Under the pieces are notes generated by a model. That model saw nothing but the letters and a program-made list of their open reading frames with translations. It ran no database searches and was not told the origin of the DNA. 11,558 nucleotides of DNA from DASYRX01 sp036003845 (lineage in GTDB: Bacteria; Gemmatimonadota; Gemmatimonadetes; Gemmatimonadales; Gemmatimonadaceae), in the NCBI GenBank assembly GCA_036003845.1, contig DASYRX010000395.1, positions 1 through 11,558 on the forward strand, in the 5' to 3' direction. Below are positions 6,280-11,558 of the stretch, one piece after another. The first letter of the stretch is position 1. Each line of letters starts with the position of its first letter. A program made the translations under genes and the position numbers.

Positions 6280-7412
6280 GGTGAGGCATTCCGTTCTGAT
6301 GCGCGGACAGCAGCCATGAACTGCCTGAACAAGGGCCGGGCGTCGTGGGGGCCTGGGGCCGCTTCTGGGTGGTATTGGACGCCAAAAACGGGCAGCTCGC
6401 GGTGCTTTATCCCTTCGATCGTCCCGTCGTTGAGGTTGACGTGGGTCACCTCGAGCTCTGGGGCGCCGGGGACGCCGCTCTCGTTCCCTGAGACGGCGAA
6501 GCCGTGGTTCTGGGACGTGATGAGCACGCGGCCAGTCTCTACGTCGCGCACGGGGTGATTCCCTCCCCTGTGCCCGTACGGGAGCTTCTCGGTCCTGCCG
6601 CCGAACGTGAGGCCGAGGATCTGATGGCCCAGGCAGATGCCGAAGATCGGGACCTTCGCATCCGCGATCTTTCGCATCGTTCCGGGTGCGTAGCTGACAG
6701 CAGCGGGATCCCCCGGCCCATTTGAAAAGAAGACCCCGTCCGGCCTGAGCTCCAGCGTTTCCTCAGCAGAGGTCGTTGCTGGCACGACGGTCACGCGGCA
6801 GTCGTTCTCCTCGAAGAGGCGCAGGATGTTGCGCTTGATGCCGAAATCGTAGGCGACGATGTGGGACTTCGCGTTAGGCGATCCCCACTCGTAAGGCTCC
6901 TTCGTCGTCACGACTGACGCGAGGTCCAGCCCTTCCATGCTGGGACAGGCTTCGAGGGCCGCGCGTGCCTCATCTGTGATGCTCTCGCCCGGCGCGATCA
7001 CTCCATTCACAACGCCTTCGCTGCGAAGGCGCCGAGTGAGCTGCCGTGTGTCGATGCCCTCGAGGATTGGAACGTTGGCGCGAGCGAGCCACGCTCCGAG
7101 ATCGCCGTCAGCGCGCCAGTTGGAGTAGCCGCGCGACAACTCGCGCACGACGACGCCTGCGATCTGCGGTCGTTCCGACTCACCGTCTTCGGAGTTGACG
7201 CCGTAATTGCCGATCATCGGCGCCGTCATAACGACTATCTGCCCGCGATACGAGGGATCCGTAAAGACCTCCTGGTATCCCGTTAGGTTCGTCGTGAAGA
7301 CGACCTCGGCGACAGACGGTGCGGCGTCACGTCCAGTTGTGAGGGAGCCACGAAAAAGGGTTCCATCCTCGAGGAGGAGGAACCCCGGAACGCGATCTGG
7401 CGCGCGCACCAT
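6243..7412 (-). CDS. carA: Carbamoyl phosphate synthetase small (glutaminase) subunit
   Basis: Hydrolyses glutamine and channels ammonia to CarB for carbamoyl phosphate, the precursor of arginine and pyrimidines. 389 aa. The N-terminal CPSase small-chain domain (about 8-140) includes GYQEVFTDPSYRGQIV (45-60) and GIDTRQLTRRLR (119-130). The class I glutamine amidotransferase domain (about 184-368) has the nucleophile C260 in FGICLGHQ and the catalytic H348 and E350 in VQYHPE. The last 19 residues, from about 371, are an extension beyond the usual end; codons 378-384 are read from a CCGCG decamer repeat. The ATG at 7412 lies 2 nt after the secG stop, so the two genes are cotranscribed and probably coupled. 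carB is not in the window. Confidence 0.97.
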   Translation of the reverse strand: MVRAPDRVPGFLLLEDGTLFRGSLTTGRDAAPSVAEVVFTTNLTGYQEVFTDPSYRGQIVVMTAPMIGNYGVNSEDGESERPQIAGVVVRELSRGYSNWRADGDLGAWLARANVPILEGIDTRQLTRRLRSEGVVNGVIAPGESITDEARAALEACPSMEGLDLASVVTTKEPYEWGSPNAKSHIVAYDFGIKRNILRLFEENDCRVTVVPATTSAEETLELRPDGVFFSNGPGDPAAVSYAPGTMRKIADAKVPIFGICLGHQILGLTFGGRTEKLPYGHRGGNHPVRDVETGRVLITSQNHGFAVSGNESGVPGAPELEVTHVNLNDGTIEGIKHRELPVFGVQYHPEAAPGPHDARPLFRQFMAAVRASERNASPADQRGLDRSHA

Positions 7413-7414
7413 TT

Positions 7415-7819
7415 CTACTTGGGCTTCTCCACCGGACCCTTCGCACCACCCGTGTTCGGCGGCGGTGCTGCGTCCTGCTTGTTAGGCGTGGTGAGCGGAA
7501 CAGCGGGCTGCGTCCCCTTCGGGACCGCGGGAGCCGTTGACGCAGGCCCAGGCAGTTGATCGAGCACTGAGCGGGGCGCGGCGCGGTGCGACGAAAGCAC
7601 CTGGAGCAGGAATGCCAGGCCGAGGAAGATACCGCCGGCCCACCAGCTCGACTTCGTCAGCAGGTTGCCCGCCTGACGAGAACCGATGAATGCGTCGGCA
7701 GCGGTTGTGACACCGCCAAAGCTCGCAGCCAAGCCACCGCCTTTGCCTGCTTGAAGCAGGATGGCAGCGATCAGCACGATGCTGTCGATGATGAGCAGGA
7801 TGAGAAGAAACGTGAACAT
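7415..7819 (-). CDS. secG: Preprotein translocase subunit SecG
   Basis: Small membrane subunit of the SecYEG translocon that assists SecA-driven export. 134 aa from the ATG at 7819; a TTG directly before it is an unlikely start. The protein has two hydrophobic helices (about 2-24 and 58-77). They are separated by the hallmark loop QAGKGGGLAASFGG (about 24-37), and LLTKSSWWAGGIF leads into the second helix. The C-terminus (about 80-134) is a low-complexity Pro/Ala/Thr-rich tail that ends in lysines, longer than in E. coli SecG. There is no clear Shine-Dalgarno sequence; two tandem 13-bp repeats lie just upstream (7831-7856). It sits 119 nt after tpiA and 2 nt before carA. The gapA-pgk-tpiA-secG order is known from several phyla. 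Confidence 0.93.
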   Translation of the reverse strand: MFTFLLILLIIDSIVLIAAILLQAGKGGGLAASFGGVTTAADAFIGSRQAGNLLTKSSWWAGGIFLGLAFLLQVLSSHRAAPRSVLDQLPGPASTAPAVPKGTQPAVPLTTPNKQDAAPPPNTGGAKGPVEKPK

Positions 7820-7830
7820 CAAAACTGGTT

Positions 7831-7856
7831 GTTAGAGGATAGGGTTAGCGGATAGG
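7831..7856. repeat. Two tandem 13-bp repeats upstream of secG
   Basis: GTTAGAGGATAGG (7831-7843) is followed directly by GTTAGCGGATAGG (7844-7856), 12 of 13 identical. They occupy the secG leader, from 12 to 37 bases before its ATG, and each begins with GTTAG, the core of the word that recurs across the window. Two adjacent sites of this length could bind a regulator. The rest of the tpiA-secG gap (7857-7938) shows no convincing promoter or terminator. Confidence 0.7.
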
Positions 7857-7938
7857 AACCGCGTTGAGGCGTTACCCTTCCCAGCCCATCCCGTGACTGT
7901 TGGCAAGTGCAATAAAATCGCGGACTTACGAGCTGGAA

Positions 7939-8697
7939 TCAAGTGCTGGCTATCTTGGACCAGCCCACCGCGTCGAGGCTCGCGCCACCCACGAGCAGAC
8001 CATCGACGTCGCTCGCCGCGAGCAGAGCCGCAGCGTTGGCGCGACTAACGCTCCCGCCGTACAGAATCGCGGTGTGCTTAGCGCGCTCTCCGAGGCGTTC
8101 AGACAGGAAGCGACGGATCGTGGCGTGCACAGCGCTCGCGTCCTCCGGCGTCGAGTTCTTGCCGGTTCCAATTGCCCACACAGGCTCGTACGCGATCGCG
8201 AGCTCGGGTGCATGCGCCGTGTCAAGCTGTGCGAGGCCCGCTGTGAGTTGCCGTACGACAACTTCCTCGGTCACACCGCGCTCGCGCTCGGCGAGCGTCT
8301 CACCTACGCAAAGCATCGGCGTTAGGCCAGCGCGCACAGCAGCGGCGACTTTGCGCGCCGTCTCTTCATCCGTTTCGCCGAAGACGTGGCGCCGCTCGGA
8401 ATGTCCAACGAGCGCGACGTGAGCACCGGCGTCGCGCGCGATAGAGGCTGAGGTCTCGCCGGTGAAGGCGCCCTTGTCTTCCCAGTGAATGTTCTGCACG
8501 CCCAGCAAGATCTCGCTGCGATGCTTCAGCGCTTCGGCACACGCCGAGAGCGTTGCCGCCGGTGGAAAGAAGACCACCGTGCGATCTGAGTGGCGCGCGA
8601 AAGCGCCGAGGAACGTGTGCAGATACTCACGAGCATCGGTGGGGCCGTGATGCATCTTCCAGTTCGCCGCGAAAACGGGCCTGCGGACGCGTCTCAT
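7939..8697 (-). CDS. tpiA: Triosephosphate isomerase
   Basis: Interconverts dihydroxyacetone phosphate and glyceraldehyde 3-phosphate. 252 aa, the usual bacterial length. Active-site residues are all present: N12 and K14 in AANWKMH, H99 in LVGHSERR and the catalytic base E171 in AYEPVWAIGTGK, followed by loop 6. YGGSV and GLLVGGASLD near the C-terminus form the phosphate-binding site. The start is the ATG at 8697, which overlaps the pgk stop as ATGA and gives the normal N-terminus MRRVRRPVFAANWK. The frame stays open upstream to 8943, but that part only shadows pgk. It is followed by a 119-nt gap before secG. Confidence 0.97.
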   Translation of the reverse strand: MRRVRRPVFAANWKMHHGPTDAREYLHTFLGAFARHSDRTVVFFPPAATLSACAEALKHRSEILLGVQNIHWEDKGAFTGETSASIARDAGAHVALVGHSERRHVFGETDEETARKVAAAVRAGLTPMLCVGETLAERERGVTEEVVVRQLTAGLAQLDTAHAPELAIAYEPVWAIGTGKNSTPEDASAVHATIRRFLSERLGERAKHTAILYGGSVSRANAAALLAASDVDGLLVGGASLDAVGWSKIAST

Positions 8698-9887
8698 TTG
8701 TCTGTTAGAACCTCGACGCCAGGAAGCGTCTTTCCCTCGAGGAATTCGAGCGACGCGCCACCACCGGTCGACACATGGCTCATCTTGTCGGCGAGCCCAG
8801 CTTGCTCGACGGCAGCCGCCGAATCGCCACCGCCGACAATCGTTATGCAGCCGTTTGCGGTTGCCTGCGCCATCGCCTCGGCGACAGCGCGCGTGCCGTG
8901 GTCGAACGGCGGCGTTTCGAAGACGCCCATCGGTCCGTTCCACACGACTGTCTTGGCTGTTTGAATCGCGCGCGCGTAGGACGCCATGGAGTCGGGACCG
9001 ATGTCGTACATCGCTTTATCAGCGGGGATTGCGTCGCGCTTGACGACGTGCGCCGCGTTAGGCTGTTCCAAAGAGGGCGCTACAACGCAGTCGTGCGGCA
9101 GCGTTAGACGCATGCGAGCGCGCTCCAACAGCTCGCGCGCTAATTCCACGCGATCGGGCTCCACCAGCGACTTCCCGGTCTCCAGGCCCATGGCCTTGTA
9201 GAACGTGCAGGCCATCGCGCCACCGATGAGCAAGCCGTCGACCTTTGGTAGCAAGGCTTCAATGACGTCGATCTTCCCTGAGATCTTCGCTCCTCCGAGG
9301 ATCGCGACAAACGGCCGCTTGGGATCTGACAGCGCTCGGCCGAGGTACTCGAGCTCGCGCTCCATGAGGAGTCCGGCAACCGCCGGCTTGAGATGCGCTG
9401 CAACACCAGCCGTGGAGCTATGGGCTCGATGCGCCGAGCCGAACGCATCGTTGACGAAGAAGTCTCCCAGCTCGGCGAACGCGCGAGACAGCTCGGCGTC
9501 GTTCTTTTCCTCGCCAGGGTGAAAGCGCGTGTTCTCCAGGAGAAGGATCTCGCCCTCGCCTAACGCTTTTGTCGCGGCGACGGCAGCGGGTCCAGTCGAC
9601 TCGCGGTGAAACTTCACTGGGCGAGGGATCAAGTAAGCCAATCGATCAGCGACGGGTTCGAGCGAGTACTTGGGATCAGGGCCCCCTTTCGGCCGTCCAA
9701 GGTGCGACAGCAGTACCACGCGCGCACCCGCGGCCGCGAGGGCCTCCAGGGTGAGCAGCGCGGCACGAATGCGCGTGTCGTCGGTGACCTTGCCATTCTC
9801 GATCGGAACGTTGAAATCGACCCTAACGAGCGCGCGCTTACCGCGTATCTGCCCCGGCGCGAGATCGCGGATCGTGAGCTTGTTCAT
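8694..9887 (-). CDS. pgk: Phosphoglycerate kinase
   Basis: Transfers phosphate between 1,3-bisphosphoglycerate and ADP, the first ATP-yielding step of glycolysis. 397 aa, standard length. Substrate site: RVDFNVP (22-28, D24 and N26), SHLGRPKGG (61-69) and ENTRFHPGEEKND (118-130, R121). Nucleotide side: LGGAKISGKIDVI (197-209, with K201 and K205), WNGPMGVFE (316-324), VGGGDSAAA (351-359) and STGGGASLE (373-381). The ATG at 9887 directly follows the gapA stop (TAG then ATG, no gap), so translation is probably coupled. No clear ribosome binding site precedes it. It overlaps tpiA by 4 nt. Confidence 0.98.
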   Translation of the reverse strand: MNKLTIRDLAPGQIRGKRALVRVDFNVPIENGKVTDDTRIRAALLTLEALAAAGARVVLLSHLGRPKGGPDPKYSLEPVADRLAYLIPRPVKFHRESTGPAAVAATKALGEGEILLLENTRFHPGEEKNDAELSRAFAELGDFFVNDAFGSAHRAHSSTAGVAAHLKPAVAGLLMERELEYLGRALSDPKRPFVAILGGAKISGKIDVIEALLPKVDGLLIGGAMACTFYKAMGLETGKSLVEPDRVELARELLERARMRLTLPHDCVVAPSLEQPNAAHVVKRDAIPADKAMYDIGPDSMASYARAIQTAKTVVWNGPMGVFETPPFDHGTRAVAEAMAQATANGCITIVGGGDSAAAVEQAGLADKMSHVSTGGGASLEFLEGKTLPGVEVLTDK

Positions 9888-10898
9888 CTACAGTTTGGAT
9901 CCGATGAAGCGGATGAGATCCAGACAGCGATTGGCGTAACCCCACTCGTTGTCGTACCAGCCGGAGACTTTGACCAACGTGTTGTCGACGACGTTGGTGT
10001 TCTTGCCGTCGATGATGCAGGAGTGCGGGTTGCCGATGTAGTCGACGGAAACCAGCTCTTCCTCCGTGTAGGCTAGGATTCCCAGCAGATCGCCCGCTGC
10101 CGCTGCCTGCATCGCACCGTTCACGTCGGCGATTGTAACGGGTCGCTCGACCTCGACTGTGAGCTCGGTCAGCGAGACGTCGGGCGTGGGAACGCGGATG
10201 GCAATGCCGTCGATCTTTCCCTTCACTTCGGGAATCACGAGCGAGGTTGCCTTCGCCGCACCGGTCGTCGTTGGAATGATCGAGAGCGCCGCTGCGCGGG
10301 CACGGCGAAGATCTTTGTGCGGCAGGTCGAGGATCTGTTGATCGTTCGTGTACGAGTGGATCGTGACCATCGTCCCGTGGACGAAACCGAACGCGTCACG
10401 GATCACCTTCACCATCGGCACGAGGCAGTTCGTCGTGCACGAAGCGTTGGAGACGATGTGATGCGACGCGGGATCGTACTTCTGGTCGTTCACGCCCATC
10501 ACGATGGTGATGTGCTCACCTTTGGCCGGCGCGGAGATGATGACTTTCTTTGCGCCGCAATCGATGTGCTTTTGCGCGTCGGACGCGCTCGTGAAGCGTC
10601 CCGTGGATTCGAGCACGATGTCGACGCCGAGATCGCGCCAGGGAAGCTTCGCCGGGTCCTTCTGCGACAGCACTCTGATCTCGTCGCCGTTGATCGTAAG
10701 CGAATCGGCAGATGCGGTGCAGGATCCGTCGAAGTGCCCGTGCACGGAGTCGTACATGAACAGGTGCGCGAGCGTCTTGGTGTCAGTGAGGTCGTTGACG
10801 GCGATGAAGTCGATGTCGCCGAGATTCAGTTCCTTGGCAGCTCGCACGACTTGGCGGCCGATGCGACCGAAGCCGTTGATGCCAACTTTGTAAGCCAT
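9888..10898 (-). CDS. gapA: Glyceraldehyde-3-phosphate dehydrogenase
   Basis: Oxidises glyceraldehyde 3-phosphate to 1,3-bisphosphoglycerate with NAD and phosphate. 336 aa. The NAD-binding motif GINGFGRIGR spans 6-15, with D36 (VND) indicating NAD preference. The catalytic cysteine is C154 in SNASCTTNCL, with H181 in TIHSYTNDQ as its base partner. The C-terminal WYDNEWGYANRCLDL is conserved. The ATG at 10898 is chosen because it yields MAYKVGINGFGRIGR and is preceded by GAGG about 12 nt upstream; the longer open frame to 11006 lies inside comF. It starts 17 nt after the comF stop and abuts pgk. Unlike most neighbours it contains no copy of the CGTTAGG word. Confidence 0.98.
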   Translation of the reverse strand: MAYKVGINGFGRIGRQVVRAAKELNLGDIDFIAVNDLTDTKTLAHLFMYDSVHGHFDGSCTASADSLTINGDEIRVLSQKDPAKLPWRDLGVDIVLESTGRFTSASDAQKHIDCGAKKVIISAPAKGEHITIVMGVNDQKYDPASHHIVSNASCTTNCLVPMVKVIRDAFGFVHGTMVTIHSYTNDQQILDLPHKDLRRARAAALSIIPTTTGAAKATSLVIPEVKGKIDGIAIRVPTPDVSLTELTVEVERPVTIADVNGAMQAAAAGDLLGILAYTEEELVSVDYIGNPHSCIIDGKNTNVVDNTLVKVSGWYDNEWGYANRCLDLIRFIGSKL

Positions 10899-10915
10899 GG
10901 TGTAATGGATCCTCG

Positions 10916-11558
10916 TTAGGTTGGCACGTCGCCCGGTGCGCGGGCGCGGCCAAATGTCACGTATGCAACGGAGCGGGCGCCAGCGGCAAACATTGCCGCC
11001 GCGCACGCGTTCATGGTGGCACCCGTCGTGATCACGTCGTCGACGAGGATCAGGTGCGCGCCACGACAGCGCGCCCGGTATGCCGCCACGAGATAGAAAG
11101 CGTCCGCAACGTTGACTAAACGCTGCTGCGGTGTCAACGCCGTTTGCGACGGCGTATCACGGATGCGCTCGAGCGCGGTATTCCACACGGGGATTTGCCA
11201 GTGCGCTGCCAGCTCCGACGCGAGAACGGCGCTCTGGTTGTAACCACGCTCGCGCTCGCGCGCTCGGGCGAGCGGAACAGAGAGCAGCGCGTTACGAGCA
11301 CCGGGCCGCAGGAGACCGTCGAGTCTCGATACTCGTTCAGCCATCGGCGTCGCCAGCGCTGGCCATCCCCTGTACTTGAGCGCGTGCACGATTTCGCCGC
11401 CGCTGCCGCCCGTCATCCAACACAGTGACCGCGCGAGGCCAACGCGATCGTCGAGGTTGTGGCACCAGTTGCACGAGGACCGTATGCCTGGATGTCCGCA
11501 GCGCTCGCAGCGCGGGGATCCGAGCAGCGAAAGACGCGCGACACAGACGCCGCACAGC
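10916..11558 (-). CDS. comF: ComF-family phosphoribosyltransferase-like protein (5' end outside window)
   Basis: ComF family, a double zinc-knuckle plus phosphoribosyltransferase-fold protein needed for DNA uptake in competent bacteria, where it acts in the cytoplasm on incoming single strands; in many other bacteria its role is unclear. 213 residues are visible, lacking only the first few. Cysteine pairs at visible positions 2/5, 17/20 and 29/32 form the zinc-binding head. LKYRGW, RERERGYNQSAVLASELA and TPSQTALTPQQRLVNVADAF are ComF hallmarks. VDDVITTGATM (visible residues about 172-182) is the PRPP-binding loop. It ends in TAA at 10916-10918, a stop formed within a copy of the CCTAACG word. 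gapA starts 17 nt later, so comF appears to lead the glycolytic operon. Confidence 0.93.
   Translation of the reverse strand, partial: LCGVCVARLSLLGSPRCERCGHPGIRSSCNWCHNLDDRVGLARSLCWMTGGSGGEIVHALKYRGWPALATPMAERVSRLDGLLRPGARNALLSVPLARARERERGYNQSAVLASELAAHWQIPVWNTALERIRDTPSQTALTPQQRLVNVADAFYLVAAYRARCRGAHLILVDDVITTGATMNACAAAMFAAGARSVAYVTFGRARAPGDVPT

Larger units (their letters stand above)
117..10920. repeat. Dispersed DNA word CGTTAGGC / GCCTAACG (span of all copies)
   Basis: The hexamer occurs 20 times. As CCTAAC it starts at 118, 400, 1375, 2513, 2853, 3540, 4670, 5027, 9559 and 9822. As GTTAGG it starts at 2081, 3705, 4038, 4112, 6873, 7282, 7481, 8321, 9057 and 10915. Eleven copies extend to the full octamer (at 117, 399, 2852, 3539, 3704, 4037, 5026, 6872, 8320, 9056 and 9558). 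Assuming about 62% GC and independent bases, I estimate roughly 5 hexamers and 0.5 octamer on both strands together. Copies fall in at least four codon contexts. Confidence 0.8.

Noticed and set aside
8697..8943. Upstream extension of tpiA
   Set aside because: The added 82 residues are a frame-shifted reading of pgk, and the ATG overlapping the pgk stop gives the normal TIM N-terminus.
10317..10919. 200-codon plus-strand open frame opposite gapA
   Set aside because: Antisense shadow of a highly conserved gene, with no recognisable domain or initiation signal.
10899..11006. Upstream extension of gapA
   Set aside because: It would overlap the end of comF and precede the conserved GAPDH start MAYKVGINGFGR, which has its own ATG and a GAGG upstream.
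1..11558. Search for CRISPR arrays, insertion sequences, tRNA or rRNA genes, phage or defence systems
   Set aside because: No regularly spaced repeats with spacers, no transposase or integrase, no tRNA-like arms and no defence domains were seen; all genes are housekeeping or plain metabolic types apart from one unplaced membrane protein.

Overview
The window is ordinary bacterial chromosome with high GC (about 60%, estimated by eye). All eleven recognisable protein genes lie on the minus strand, packed tightly. I see no mobile element, CRISPR array, tRNA or rRNA. The gene complement (an LDH-type malate dehydrogenase of 309 aa, a gapA-pgk-tpiA-secG run, a moaD-moaE-moaA cluster, few strong Shine-Dalgarno sequences) and the recurring octamer CGTTAGGC suggest a Gemmatimonadota-like soil bacterium. 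That placement is inference only; nothing in the window is a taxonomic marker.

Layout in transcription order, from the right edge leftwards. (1) A comF gene truncated by the window edge (10916-11558), then gapA, pgk, tpiA, secG and carA. Junctions are 17 nt, 0 nt, a 4-nt overlap, 119 nt and 2 nt, so this looks like one operon of central glycolysis joined to the Sec translocon subunit SecG and the small subunit of carbamoyl phosphate synthetase. It ends at a weak terminator at the carA stop. (2) A single-gene unit for an HU/IHF-type DNA-binding protein (5727-6050). It has the best promoter in the window (TTGACA, 17 bp, TATGTT), an inverted repeat over the -35 box, a leader hairpin and a textbook intrinsic terminator. 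(3) moaD-moaE-moaA (molybdenum cofactor synthesis, translationally coupled), followed after 36 nt by a 621-aa polytopic membrane protein of glycosyltransferase-C-like appearance. After 56 nt come malate dehydrogenase and, 12 nt on, a PLP-dependent serine/threonine dehydratase-like enzyme that runs off the left edge.

The most interesting structure is not a gene. The hexamer GTTAGG/CCTAAC occurs 20 times, and its extension CGTTAGGC/GCCTAACG occurs 11 times. It falls on both strands and in several reading frames, encoding Leu-Gly, Val-Arg, Leu-Thr or Pro-Asn, and once forming a stop codon. This points to selection or maintenance at the DNA level, as for an uptake sequence, a HIP1-like word or a protein-binding site. 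Secondly, decamer-phased CCGCG-type repeats form inverted pairs on each side of the HU gene, and one of them has become the coding sequence for the C-terminal tail of CarA. No new multi-gene system was found.
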